Shown in pieces: positions 52,592 to 62,006 of a DNA stretch of 64,000 bases (positions within the stretch are counted from its first letter, which is position 1; each line of letters starts with the position of its first letter). Both the position numbers and the translations under genes were made by a program. The stretch covers positions 62,001 to 126,000 of the forward strand of contig NZ_NWSQ01000018.1 of assembly GCF_002531725.1 (NCBI RefSeq), given 5' to 3'. The notes below the pieces were generated by a model. That model was not told where the DNA came from. It ran no database searches and worked only from the letters and a program-made list of their open reading frames with translations. The DNA comes from Rhizobium sp. L43 (GTDB taxonomy: Bacteria > Pseudomonadota > Alphaproteobacteria > Rhizobiales > Rhizobiaceae).

Positions 52592-53361
52592 CCGGTCATC
52601 TTCCGCTTCTCGAAATCAAGAACCTCAGCAAGTCCTACGGTGCGGTGAAGGCCGTCAACGATGTCAGCATTCATATCGACCGCGGTGAGATCGCAGGCCT
52701 GATCGGGCCGAACGGCTCCGGAAAATCGACCTTCTTCGATTGCAGCACCGGCCTTGCGAAGCCGGATACCGGCACGGTCGTCCTCGACGGACAGGACATT
52801 ACCGGCTGGTCCCTGAACCGCATCGCCAGGGAAGGCCGCATGCTGCGCTCCTTCCAGAAGACCGTGACCTTCAAGTCGCTCGATGTCGAAGAGAACCTGG
52901 TCATCGCCGGTCAGATGTTCACCTTCCCGTCGATCGCATCGACCTTCGGCTCGGGAAAGATGTCCCGCCAGCGCATCGATGGTCTCAGGGAAAGAGCCCG
53001 CGACCTGATCAAGATGGCGGGTCTCTGGGATGTGCGCCACCAGCCGGCGGGCAATCTATCGGGCGGGCAGCAGAAGCTGATCCAGTTCGCATCCATGCTA
53101 ATGCCCGAACCCAAGCTCATCCTGCTGGACGAGCCGATGGCCGGGATCAATCCGAAGATCATCGAACGCGTCGTCGACACCATCCTCTATGCCAACAAGT
53201 CGCTTGGCGTGAGCTTCCTGGTGATCGAACACAATATCGATGTCGTCACCAGCATCTGCCAGCGCGTCATCGTGCTCGACCAGGGAGCCAAGCTCGTCGA
53301 AGGCTTGCCGGGCGACATCATTCAGGATCAGCGCGTCAGGGAGGCCTATCTTGGCAGGTAA
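52588..53361 (+). CDS. Branched-chain-type ABC ATP-binding protein (LivG type)
   Basis: A 257-residue ATPase. Walker A LIGPNGSGKSTFFD, signature LSGGQQKLIQFASML, Walker B LILLDEPMAGINPK and H-loop VIEHNIDVVTSIC are intact. The LivG-type tail GDIIQDQRVREAYLG is present. It is translationally coupled to LivM upstream and LivF downstream. Confidence 0.94.
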   Translation: MTGHLPLLEIKNLSKSYGAVKAVNDVSIHIDRGEIAGLIGPNGSGKSTFFDCSTGLAKPDTGTVVLDGQDITGWSLNRIAREGRMLRSFQKTVTFKSLDVEENLVIAGQMFTFPSIASTFGSGKMSRQRIDGLRERARDLIKMAGLWDVRHQPAGNLSGGQQKLIQFASMLMPEPKLILLDEPMAGINPKIIERVVDTILYANKSLGVSFLVIEHNIDVVTSICQRVIVLDQGAKLVEGLPGDIIQDQRVREAYLGR

Positions 53362-54094
53362 TTCGAACCTTTCGATCCGTGACCTCAGTGCAGGTTACGG
53401 CAATCTGGACATCCTCAACGGCGTCGATCTCGACGTGCCGGCGGGACAGTTCGTGGCCCTGATGGGGCCGAACGGGGCGGGCAAATCAACGCTCCTCAAG
53501 ACGCTCTACGGCATGACGACCATCAAGCAGGGCAACATCGACTGGCGCGGCAAGAATATTGCCGGCAGCAAGTCGCGGGCCATTCTGGGCGAGGGGATTT
53601 CCTTCGTGCCGCAGGGGCGCTGCAACTTCCCTGTCATGACCGTCGACGAAAATCTTCAGATGGCGGCCTATACAATCCGTGACGCCCAGGTGAAAGCCGA
53701 CCGCGATTACGTCTACGACCTCTTTCCGATCCTCAAGAAACGCCGCGCGACACTCGCCGGCAACATGTCCGGCGGCGAGCAGCAGCTGCTCGAAGTGGCG
53801 ATGGCGGTGCTGCAGCGGCCGAAGGTGCTGCTGGTCGACGAGCCGTCGGTCGGGCTGTCGCCGGCGGCGATCGGCATCGTCTTCGACGAGCTTCTTCGGC
53901 TTCACGCCGACGGCATGACGATCCTGCTCGTCGAGCAGAACACCAAGAAAGCCATGGAAGTGGCGGAGCGTGCGGTCATCCTGAGGCTTGGCAAAGTCAT
54001 CTGGGACGGCCTGCCGAAAGACATCACCCATGACGAACTCGGCGAACTTTTCCTGACCGGGAAGATGCGCGGCGAAACCGAAGCCGTTCACTGA
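53351..54094 (+). CDS. Branched-chain-type ABC ATP-binding protein (LivF type)
   Basis: A 247-residue ATPase with LMGPNGAGKSTLLK, FVPQGRCNFPVMTV, MSGGEQQLLEVAMAVL and VLLVDEPSVGLSP. The best start is TTG 53351, which overlaps the LivG end by 11 bases and has GGGAGG before it; no ATG fits the N-terminus. It completes the five-gene importer. Confidence 0.92.
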   Translation: MAGNSNLSIRDLSAGYGNLDILNGVDLDVPAGQFVALMGPNGAGKSTLLKTLYGMTTIKQGNIDWRGKNIAGSKSRAILGEGISFVPQGRCNFPVMTVDENLQMAAYTIRDAQVKADRDYVYDLFPILKKRRATLAGNMSGGEQQLLEVAMAVLQRPKVLLVDEPSVGLSPAAIGIVFDELLRLHADGMTILLVEQNTKKAMEVAERAVILRLGKVIWDGLPKDITHDELGELFLTGKMRGETEAVH

Positions 54095-54128
54095 AGCCGA
54101 TCTCACCCTTAGAAACGAGGAAATCCCA

Positions 54129-55337
54129 ATGAGCGCCTTCGTGCCTGCATCACGTGTGTCCAGTATCAAGGTTTCGCCAAGCACGGCTGCGGCGGCCCGG
54201 GCACGCGAACTGAAGGCGGCGGGTCGCGACATCGTCGATCTGACGGTCGGCGAGCCGGACTTCGACACACCAGACAACATCAAGGCTGCGGCGCATGCCG
54301 CCATCGACAGGGGCGAAACGAAATATACCGCCGTCAACGGCACGCCGGCGCTGCGCAAGGCAATCATCGGCGATTTCAAGCGCCGGCTCGGACTCAACTA
54401 TGCCGATAACGAAATCTGCGTGGGCGGCGGCGCCAAGCAGATTCTGTTTCTCGCGCTGATGGCGAGCGTCGAAAACGATGCCGAGGTGATCATTCCCGCG
54501 CCCTACTGGGTTTCCTATCCCGATATGGTCATCGCCAACGAAGGCAAGCCGGTCATTATCGAATGCCCGCAGGAAACCGGCTTCAAGCTGACGCCGGAGG
54601 CTTTGGAAAGGGCGATCACGCCGAGGACCCTGTGGCTCATCCTCAACGCGCCGTCCAATCCGACGGGTGCGGCCTATGACAGGCACGAGCTCGAAGCCCT
54701 CGGTAAGGTGCTGCTGCGCCATCCCCACGTCTTCGTGCTGTCAGACGATATTTACGACCAGGTCTGGTTCAAGGACGAACCGATGACGACGCTGGTTGCC
54801 GCCGTCCCGGAACTGAAGGAGCGTGTTCTGCTCACCAACGGCGTCTCCAAGTCCTACGCCATGACCGGATGGCGTATCGGTTATGCGGCGGGTCCGGCGG
54901 CGTTGATCGCCGCCATCAACAAGCTGCAGTCGCAGATGTCGTCCTGCCCGTCGTCGGTCAGCCAGGCGGCGGCCGCCTATGCGCTGTCTTCGGACCAGTC
55001 ATTCGTCGCCGAAAGCGTCAAGGTCTATAAGGAACGCCGGGATTATGCGTGCGCCCGGCTCAATGCCGTGCCCGGCCTCTCCTGCCTCGTACCGGACGGG
55101 GCCTTTTATCTGTTTCCGAACTGCGCTGGTGTCATCGGCAAGAAGACGCCCGAAGGCAAGACGATCGAGACGGATCTCGATTTTGTGCTCTATCTGCTCG
55201 ATGGCGTCGGGGTCGCTGCGCTGCAGGGGGCTGCCTACGGAATATCGCCTCATTTCCGCCTCTCGATTGCAACGTCGATGGAGGCAATCACCCAAGCATG
55301 CGATCGCATCGAACGGGCTGTTGCCGGCCTGCGTTAA
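54129..55337 (+). CDS. Class I/II PLP aminotransferase (aspartate aminotransferase family)
   Basis: A 402-residue fold-type-I aminotransferase. The cofactor lysine is in NGVSKSYAMTGWRIGYAAGP, with VGEPDFDTPDNIK at the N-terminus, NAPSNPTGAAYDR for the Asn ligand and the substrate-carboxylate arginine near HFRLSIATS. It closes the importer operon, 34 bases after the ATPase gene, and should convert an amino acid from the pathway to its 2-oxo acid. Confidence 0.9.
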   Translation: MSAFVPASRVSSIKVSPSTAAAARARELKAAGRDIVDLTVGEPDFDTPDNIKAAAHAAIDRGETKYTAVNGTPALRKAIIGDFKRRLGLNYADNEICVGGGAKQILFLALMASVENDAEVIIPAPYWVSYPDMVIANEGKPVIIECPQETGFKLTPEALERAITPRTLWLILNAPSNPTGAAYDRHELEALGKVLLRHPHVFVLSDDIYDQVWFKDEPMTTLVAAVPELKERVLLTNGVSKSYAMTGWRIGYAAGPAALIAAINKLQSQMSSCPSSVSQAAAAYALSSDQSFVAESVKVYKERRDYACARLNAVPGLSCLVPDGAFYLFPNCAGVIGKKTPEGKTIETDLDFVLYLLDGVGVAALQGAAYGISPHFRLSIATSMEAITQACDRIERAVAGLR

Positions 55338-55414
55338 CCGCAAAAGGCCGGTAGGCCTTGCGCCCCACCGGCCGCAGGCTTTACGTTTTTTCGTGAAACA
55401 AGAAGCCGGTGGCC

Positions 55415-56353
55415 ATGAGCGTCGATTTCCGAAAACTGAAGAGCTTCGTCAAGATCGTCGATACCGGCAGCGTATCGCGCGCGGCAAGCCTTCTGCGGAC
55501 GGCCCAGCCGGCGCTATCGCAGCAGATTGCCGCTCTGGAGGCACACTTCAAGCACAAGCTTCTCATCCGCAGCAATGTCGGCATTACGCCGACGGAGGCG
55601 GGGCTCATCCTCTATCGGCATGCGCAGCTGATGTTGAAGCAGATCGAGCAGGCGCAGGTCGACATCGATCAGTCCGCCAAGTCGGTGGCGGGCCGCGTCT
55701 CGATCGGGCTGGCGACCTATTCCTCGTCAAGCGCCTTGTCGCTGCCGATCCTCAAGGAGATGAAAGCGCGGCATCCCCATATCGTCGTCCACATCAATGA
55801 CAGTTTCGGCCAGATCCTCAGCGAACTGATCATGACGGGCAAGATGGATATGGCGCTGATCTATGCCGCCGCGCCGATCAAGGGCGTCACCCTGCAGCCA
55901 TTGTTCCGCGAGGAAATGTTCCTCGTCTCGCCGCCGGGCATCGAACTCCCGGGGGACAGCAGCGCGCCGCTTCCGCTTGCCGCCCTCCAGGAAATCCCGC
56001 TGCTTCTTCCCAGCAAGGCGCATCTGCTCCGCCGGCTGATCGACGACGCGCTGGCGAGAGCCAGAGCCACCCCTGAGGTTGTCTCGGAAATCGAATCCGT
56101 TCCCGCCCTCAGCGCAGCGGTCCTCGAGGGGCTTGGATCGACCATTCTCCCGGCTTCAGTGGTCACCGAGACGGCGATCTTCTCCGGCGCGCAGGTGCGG
56201 GCGCTGACCAAGCCGGTGATCGACGCGACCGTATCGCTCTGCGTCGCCGATCATCTTCCCCTGTCGGAACCCGCCATCGCCGCCCGCTCCGTCCTCCTCG
56301 ATGTCGTCGGCAAGCTGATGAGCAGTCATCATCAGGGGATCAAGCCGGCTTAG
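55415..56353 (+). CDS. LysR-family transcriptional regulator (Nac/CbbR-like)
   Basis: A 312-residue regulator. The helix-turn-helix covers residues 5-60 (TGSVSRAASLLRTAQPALSQQIAALEAHFKHKLLIRS, in part), and the effector-binding domain covers about 90-295. ATG 55415 was preferred to a GTG at 55409. It lies between two operons that each carry the conserved 48-base element, making it the first candidate to bind it. The GntR at 45995 is the alternative. Confidence 0.9.
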   Translation: MSVDFRKLKSFVKIVDTGSVSRAASLLRTAQPALSQQIAALEAHFKHKLLIRSNVGITPTEAGLILYRHAQLMLKQIEQAQVDIDQSAKSVAGRVSIGLATYSSSSALSLPILKEMKARHPHIVVHINDSFGQILSELIMTGKMDMALIYAAAPIKGVTLQPLFREEMFLVSPPGIELPGDSSAPLPLAALQEIPLLLPSKAHLLRRLIDDALARARATPEVVSEIESVPALSAAVLEGLGSTILPASVVTETAIFSGAQVRALTKPVIDATVSLCVADHLPLSEPAIAARSVLLDVVGKLMSSHHQGIKPA

Positions 56354-56401
56354 CCGGTGGCTGCTCCTCGCAGCGGCAGTCCGACGGTGGATCGCCGCGC
56401 C

Positions 56402-56449
56402 GCCATAAGCAAAGCCTATAGCGGCAGACTGTAGTTGTGTTAGCCAACG
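56402..56449 (+). promoter_or_regulatory. Conserved 48-base regulatory element, copy 2
   Basis: It matches copy 1 (49299-49346) at 39 of 48 positions without gaps. The core CTATAG-N7-CTGTAG is an imperfect dyad in this copy. It lies about 100 bases before hyuA, in the same orientation as copy 1. Confidence 0.75.
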
Positions 56450-56546
56450 CGCCGGGCATTCCCCTAACCTTCAAGCAGACACCGGGTCCGGGCATCGGAT
56501 CCGCATAGCGGCGCCTGCCGCGCCGAACAGTCGCTTCGAGGACAAC

Positions 56547-58610
56547 ATGGCAAAACTGGCTTTCGACACGGGTGGTACCTTTACCGACTTCGCGCTCCTG
56601 GACGACAAGGGCGACCTCCACCTCCACAAGGTTCTGAGCACGCCGAAGAACCCTGCCGAAGCCGTCGTGCAGGGTGTGTCCGAATTGCTGGAGAAGTTCG
56701 CCGGCGCCATCGCCATCGACAAGCTGCAGGTGCTGGGCGCCACCACCGTCGTCACCAATGCCGTGCTCGAGCGCAAGGGTGTGGAGACCGGCTTCGTCAC
56801 CACCGACGGCTTCCAGGACATGCTGCGTATCCGCAACGAAGGGCGCTACGACCTCTACGACCTGAACATCAAATATCCCGACCCGCTGGTCACCCGCGCA
56901 AACAGCTTCGGCGCCAGGGAGCGGATCGCTGCCGACGGTTCCGTCATGACTGAGCTCGAGGAGGAGACGGTGCGCGAGATCGCCGGCCGCCTGAAGGAGA
57001 AGGGCATCCGCTCCGTCGCTGTCTGCCTTCTCCATGCCTATAAATATCCGCAGCACGAGCAGCGCGTCGCAGCGCTGCTGCGCGAGGAAGCCCCAGATAT
57101 CTTCGTCTCGCTCTCCTCCGAAGTCTGCCCTGAAATGCGCGAATTCGACCGCGCGTCGACGACTGTCGTCAACGCCTATACCAGGCCGCAGATGGCCGGA
57201 CACGTCGCCCATCTCCAGCGTGAGTTCGCTGCGAAGGGCATCGATCGCCAGGTCCTGTGGATGACATCCTCCGGCGGGCTGGTGCCGAGCCGGCGTGCCG
57301 CGGAACTGCCGGTGCGCCTGATCGAGTCAGGTCCGGCGGCGGGTGCTGTCGCCGCGGCCGAATTCGGCCGCACGGCCGGCGAGGCGAGCGTCCTCTCCTT
57401 CGATATGGGCGGTACGACCGCGAAGCTCTGCCTGATCCCGGACGGCGAGCCGAATGTCGGCACCGATCTCGAGGTCGCCCACTATCAGCGCTTCCGCAAG
57501 GGATCCGGTTTCCCACTGAAGATCCAGTCGATCCAGATGATCGAGATCGGCGCGGGCGGCGGCTCGATCGCCGCGAAGAATCCTCTCGGTCTGCTCGACG
57601 TCGGCCCACACTCCGCAGGCGCCATGCCCGGCCCGGCCGCCTACCAGCGCGGCGGCACCCAGCCGACTGTCACAGATGCCGACATCCTGCTCGGATATAT
57701 GGGCACCGAATCCTTCGTCGGCGGCTCGTTCAAGGTATCCAGGGAGGCCGCTCACGAGGCGATGGCCAAACTCGCCACTTCACTGGAGGTTTCGGTCGAG
57801 CGCTGCGCATGGGGCATCCATGACCTCGTCAACGAATCCATGAGCAAGGCGGCCGCCATGCATGCGACCGATCTCGGCGTCGATCCACGTTCGCTGCCCA
57901 TGGTCGCCTTCGGCGGCGCCGGCCCGGTCCACGCCTATGGCATCGCCCGCAAGCTCGGCATTTCCCGCATCATCTGCCCGACCGGTGCAGGCGTCAGTTC
58001 GGCGATCGGCCTGTTGATCGCGCCGGTGGCGGTCGATCTTTCCGCAAGCCATCCGATGGTGCTCGACGCCTGGGATGTCGGCGCCATGAACCGCCTGCTG
58101 GACGAGCTGTCGGCCCAGGGCGCCGAAGTCGTGTCGGCGGCGGGCGTCCCGAAGGATACGATCAGCAACCGCTATACCGTCGACATGCGCCATGTCGGTC
58201 AGGGCCATGAAATCACCGTGGTTCTGCCCGACCGGACCTTGCCGAAGGAAGAGTTTCTCAGCGAGCTCCGCGGCAACTTTTTCAAGCTCTACCGTGAACT
58301 GTTCGGCCGCACCGTTGCCGCTCCGCTGGAGGTCATCACCTGGCGCCTGCGCGCCGGCGGCGAAAAGGATCAGGTCACGCGCCCGCACGAGACCGTCGTT
58401 GCCGACGCCAGCAAGGGCAGCCGCAAGGTCTATTTCCAGGAGATCGGCGGCTTTGCCGAGACCGCGGTCTACGACCATTACAAGCTTCCCGTCGGCGAAG
58501 AGGTCAAGGGTCCGGCAATCGTCGAACAGCGTGAATCGACCGCGGTCGTCGGCCCGAGCGGCGTCTTCCATGTGGATGCCCATGGCAACCTCGTGATCAA
58601 CATTCACTAA
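56547..58610 (+). CDS. hyuA: Hydantoinase/oxoprolinase subunit A (HyuA family)
   Basis: A 687-residue ATP-dependent ring-opening subunit of the N-methylhydantoinase A/5-oxoprolinase/acetone carboxylase family. The actin-fold phosphate loops AFDTGGTFTDFALLD and SFDMGGTTAKLCLI and the EIGAGGGSIA segment are conserved. The C-terminal ~150 residues form the HyuA_C domain. It acts with HyuB, encoded 11 bases downstream, and hydrolyses ATP to activate a cyclic amide. The element at 56402-56449 ties it to the importer operon. Confidence 0.92.
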   Translation: MAKLAFDTGGTFTDFALLDDKGDLHLHKVLSTPKNPAEAVVQGVSELLEKFAGAIAIDKLQVLGATTVVTNAVLERKGVETGFVTTDGFQDMLRIRNEGRYDLYDLNIKYPDPLVTRANSFGARERIAADGSVMTELEEETVREIAGRLKEKGIRSVAVCLLHAYKYPQHEQRVAALLREEAPDIFVSLSSEVCPEMREFDRASTTVVNAYTRPQMAGHVAHLQREFAAKGIDRQVLWMTSSGGLVPSRRAAELPVRLIESGPAAGAVAAAEFGRTAGEASVLSFDMGGTTAKLCLIPDGEPNVGTDLEVAHYQRFRKGSGFPLKIQSIQMIEIGAGGGSIAAKNPLGLLDVGPHSAGAMPGPAAYQRGGTQPTVTDADILLGYMGTESFVGGSFKVSREAAHEAMAKLATSLEVSVERCAWGIHDLVNESMSKAAAMHATDLGVDPRSLPMVAFGGAGPVHAYGIARKLGISRIICPTGAGVSSAIGLLIAPVAVDLSASHPMVLDAWDVGAMNRLLDELSAQGAEVVSAAGVPKDTISNRYTVDMRHVGQGHEITVVLPDRTLPKEEFLSELRGNFFKLYRELFGRTVAAPLEVITWRLRAGGEKDQVTRPHETVVADASKGSRKVYFQEIGGFAETAVYDHYKLPVGEEVKGPAIVEQRESTAVVGPSGVFHVDAHGNLVINIH

Positions 58611-58621
58611 AGGTTACTCAG

Positions 58622-60298
58622 ATGTCGAAACCCGTCACCGATTTTAACGACCCGATCAATCTTCAGGTCATGTGGAACCGCCTGATCTTCATCGCCGACC
58701 AGGCCGACAACGTTCTCGGCAAGACGGCATTCTCGCCGATCGTCCGCGAGAACCACGACTACGTCACCGTCCTGCTGGACAGCAAGGGACGGGCGCTGGC
58801 GCAATGCACCTGGTCGATCCCGGTCTTCATCACCTCGCTGCCGGCCGCGGCCCAGAACTATTTCCTGCCGAAGTTCCCGGCAGACAAGCTCGAAGAGGGC
58901 GACGTGCTGGCGACCAACGATCCGGAGATCGGCACCGGCCATCTTCCCGATGTCACGATGATCACGCCGATCTTCAAGAACGGTAAGGTCGTCGCCTATG
59001 CCGGATCCATCGCCCATCTTCCCGATATCGGCGGCGCCCCTCTGCATTCCGAAGCGAGCGACATCTATGAGGAAGGCATCCGCTTCCCGATTATCAAGCT
59101 GCTGAAATCAGGCGTTCCGAACCAGGACGTCTTCGACATCATCGAAGCGTCGGTCCGCCTTCCGACCGAAGTGCGCGGCGATCTCGAGTCGATGATCGCT
59201 GCCAACAACGTCATGGGCCGCGAACTCGTCAAATTCCTGGATGAGTACGGTCTCGACGATGTCGAAGGCCTGGCGACCGCCATTCATTCCCGCTCTGAAG
59301 CGCAGACCCGCAAGGCGATCCGGGAATGGCCGAACGGCAGCTACGCGGCCGAGGTTCTGCTCGACGGTTACGATGTCGACGTGACGCTGAAGGCTTCAGT
59401 CATCATCAAGGACGACTCTGTTCACGTCGACTACACCGGCACGTCAGACCAGGTTCTGCATTCGATCAACTGCCGGACGAACTATCGCTACGCCCATTCC
59501 GTCTATGCTCTGAAGTGCCTGCTCGACCCCGAGACGCCGAACAACGAAGGCTGCATCGTCCCGATCACCGACGAGGCTCCGCTCGGTTGCATCCTCAATC
59601 CGCAGCACTGGACGGCGGGCAATTCGCGGAACCTGATCGGGCACGTGATTCCCTCGCTGATCTTCAAGGCGCTCGAAGGCGTCGTGCCCGAAAAGGTCAT
59701 GGGCGACAGCGGCGGCGCCCCGATCTGGGCCGCCAATTGCGTCGGCCAGCGCAATGACGGTACGCAATATGGCTCCGTCCAGAATTTCCACGGCGGGCAG
59801 GGCGCGCGCGCCGAGTTCGATGGCCTGGACACGCTGAGCTTCCCGTCGAACTGCAAGGTGACGGCCATCGAGATGTTCGAAGTCGCCGTGCCGGTCCTGA
59901 CCGAGCGGAAGGAACTGATCGCCGACTCCGGCGGCGCAGGCAAACATCGCGGCGGTCTCGGCCAGCGTGTCGTGCTGCGCAACCTCGGCAAAAGCCCGAT
60001 GAACATCTATCTCGCCTCCGAGCGCGTCCGCCATCCCTGCTTCGGCGTCGTCGAAGGACAGAGCGGATCGGCCGGAAAGGTCTTGAAAGACGGCAAGCCA
60101 CAGTTCCCCAAGGGCAAGGTGGTGCTGAAGACGGGCCAGCGCCTCGAGGTCGAGACGCCGGGCGGCGGCGGTTGGGGACTTGCCAGCGAACGTTCGCGCG
60201 CCCTCATCGAGCAGGATCTTTCCGAGAACCTGATCACGGCGAAGGCTGCGCGGGAAATTTACGGCTATTCTGGCCCGATCGCTGCAGCGGCCGAATAG
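58622..60298 (+). CDS. hyuB: Hydantoinase/oxoprolinase subunit B (HyuB family)
   Basis: A 558-residue partner of HyuA that completes hydrolysis of the activated ring. FSPIVRENHDYVTVLLDSKGRALAQ (in part), TNDPEIGTGHLPDVTMI, and AHLPDIGGAP are the HyuB core motifs. The C-terminal NIYLASERVRHPCFGVVEG and ETPGGGGWG match the family end. Substrates in the family range from hydantoins to 5-oxoproline; a lactam or imide is the safe prediction. Confidence 0.92.
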   Translation: MSKPVTDFNDPINLQVMWNRLIFIADQADNVLGKTAFSPIVRENHDYVTVLLDSKGRALAQCTWSIPVFITSLPAAAQNYFLPKFPADKLEEGDVLATNDPEIGTGHLPDVTMITPIFKNGKVVAYAGSIAHLPDIGGAPLHSEASDIYEEGIRFPIIKLLKSGVPNQDVFDIIEASVRLPTEVRGDLESMIAANNVMGRELVKFLDEYGLDDVEGLATAIHSRSEAQTRKAIREWPNGSYAAEVLLDGYDVDVTLKASVIIKDDSVHVDYTGTSDQVLHSINCRTNYRYAHSVYALKCLLDPETPNNEGCIVPITDEAPLGCILNPQHWTAGNSRNLIGHVIPSLIFKALEGVVPEKVMGDSGGAPIWAANCVGQRNDGTQYGSVQNFHGGQGARAEFDGLDTLSFPSNCKVTAIEMFEVAVPVLTERKELIADSGGAGKHRGGLGQRVVLRNLGKSPMNIYLASERVRHPCFGVVEGQSGSAGKVLKDGKPQFPKGKVVLKTGQRLEVETPGGGGWGLASERSRALIEQDLSENLITAKAAREIYGYSGPIAAAAE

Positions 60299-60307
60299 GG
60301 GAAAGAC

Positions 60308-61111
60308 ATGGGACTTCTTCAAGGAAAAATCGCTCTGGTAACGGGAGCCGGCTCCGGGATCGGTCGCGAGACCGCCCTGCTGCTGGCAAAAGACGGCGCC
60401 ACCGTCGTGCTGACCGGGCGGCGGATCGAACCGCTGCGCGAGGTGGCGGCCTTGATTGAAGAGGCTGGTGGCAAGGCCGTCGTGCACGCGCTCGATATCG
60501 AGACGCGCGAAGAGATCTTCGCCGCGGTAAAGCAGATCAAGGATAGCGTCGGATCCGTCGATATCCTGGTGAACAATGCCGGCAGCGCAAGCAAGGTGCT
60601 GAATGCGCGCTTCTTGAGCGAGGCCGAGTGGACCTCCACCATCAACGTCAATCTGACCGCCGTTTTCAACCTCACCCAGGCGGTCCTTCCGGACATGATC
60701 GCTAAGGGCGAGGGGACGATCATCACGGTCTCATCGCTTGCCGTGATCAATCCCAACCTGCTCGGCGGCGCGGCCTATGGTGCGGCCAAGGCCGGCGTGA
60801 AAAACTTCATGACCTTCCTGCACAACACCTATCGCAATCAGGGGATCCGGGCGACGACGATCCTGCCCGGCGAGACGAATACGCCGATCATGAACAATCG
60901 CGCGCGCCCGCCTTTGCAGGAGGAACGGGCCGTCATGATGGATCCTCATGACGTCGCCCGCGCGATCGCCCTTTGCGCCAGCCTGAACAAGAGCGCGGTG
61001 ATCCCCGAGCTTCACATCTGCCCGACATTCATGCGGGACACGTCGGCGGATATCGAAATTGCCCGTTGGGTCGGGGCGCCGGCCGATACGCCGGATATGC
61101 CGAAAAAGTAG
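60308..61111 (+). CDS. Short-chain dehydrogenase/reductase
   Basis: A 267-residue classical SDR. The NAD(P) loop TGAGSGIGRETA, NNAGSA and the catalytic Ser-Tyr-Lys (VSSLAVINP..., AAYGAAKAG) are intact. It is encoded between hyuB and an aldolase gene with short gaps, so it probably oxidises or reduces a hydroxy/keto group in the same pathway. Confidence 0.92.
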   Translation: MGLLQGKIALVTGAGSGIGRETALLLAKDGATVVLTGRRIEPLREVAALIEEAGGKAVVHALDIETREEIFAAVKQIKDSVGSVDILVNNAGSASKVLNARFLSEAEWTSTINVNLTAVFNLTQAVLPDMIAKGEGTIITVSSLAVINPNLLGGAAYGAAKAGVKNFMTFLHNTYRNQGIRATTILPGETNTPIMNNRARPPLQEERAVMMDPHDVARAIALCASLNKSAVIPELHICPTFMRDTSADIEIARWVGAPADTPDMPKK

Positions 61112-61127
61112 AATTGGGAGGATATCG

Positions 61128-61829
61128 ATGAACGGAGCGAAGTTGCGCGCGCGGCTATTGGCCGGCGAGGTTGTCACCATGTATACGCCGCACCATTCTT
61201 CGTCGGGCCTAGCAGCCCGACTGGTGGAGCTCGGCGCCGATTCCGTCTTCGTCGACTGCGAGCACGGAAGCTGGAGTTTCGAAGATGTGCGCATGACGGC
61301 GCAGATCGTCCGCTCCGTCGGCGGAGCGGCGATCATTCGGCCGCATTCGCATGAGCGCCCGATCATCATCCGCTACCTCAACGCGGGCGCCGACGGGATC
61401 ATGGTCCCGATGGTGGACACGGCTGGACAGGCGCGCGCCGTCGTCGATGCCGTCCGTTACGCTCTTCCGTCCGACTTCGACAAGCGCCTGGTGGTGGCGA
61501 TGATCGAGACGGTGGATGCCATCGACAATCTCGACGAGATGCTGGAGGTCGACGGCATCGACGTCTTCTTCATCGGACCTGGCGATCTCTCGCAGAATAT
61601 GGGCTATCCGCCGGCCCCGCCTTTCGGCGAGCCGCGCCCTGAAGCGGTCATGGACAAGGTCGCGGTCGCCGTCGATAAGATCCGCGCGGCAGGCAAGGTT
61701 GCCGGCACGCTCGCCACCGCCGACGAACTGCCGCATTGGCTGCAGAAGGGGGTTCAGTTCTTCTACATCCACACCGATCCCTTCCTGCGCCGCGGGATTG
61801 TCGGCATCAGGCAGACGCTCGCGCGATAG
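61128..61829 (+). CDS. HpcH/HpaI-family aldolase
   Basis: A 233-residue class II (metal-dependent) aldolase. DSVFVDCEHGSW (base His), VVAMIETVDAIDNLDEM (metal Glu) and VFFIGPGDLSQNMGYP (metal Asp) are the family's active-site segments. Relatives cleave 4-hydroxy-2-oxo acids to pyruvate plus an aldehyde. ATG 61128 was chosen because GGGAGG precedes it. As the last gene of the hyuA operon it would end the pathway with carbon-carbon cleavage. Confidence 0.9.
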   Translation: MNGAKLRARLLAGEVVTMYTPHHSSSGLAARLVELGADSVFVDCEHGSWSFEDVRMTAQIVRSVGGAAIIRPHSHERPIIIRYLNAGADGIMVPMVDTAGQARAVVDAVRYALPSDFDKRLVVAMIETVDAIDNLDEMLEVDGIDVFFIGPGDLSQNMGYPPAPPFGEPRPEAVMDKVAVAVDKIRAAGKVAGTLATADELPHWLQKGVQFFYIHTDPFLRRGIVGIRQTLAR

Positions 61830-61972
61830 CGGGCGGAGCGCTCGATTGTTGAGATCGCCGAATGTGGTTCGGCATGCCGGTGGAAAATCGAACAGTCCGC
61901 AAGGGATCCAACGGGCGACTATCGCTCAATCCGAACGCTATGAGCGCTGAACTCTCCTTTGCGCCGGTGGGC

Positions 61973-61995
61973 AAAAGCCGCAGAATTTCTGCGGC
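61973..61995 (-). terminator. Rho-independent terminator of the decarboxylase gene
   Basis: On the minus strand an 8-bp stem GCCGCAGA/TCTGCGGC with a three-base loop is followed by TTTT, 12 bases past the decarboxylase stop. On the plus strand it could also end the hyuA operon transcript. Confidence 0.75.
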
Positions 61996-62006
61996 ATCGG
62001 CCCATT

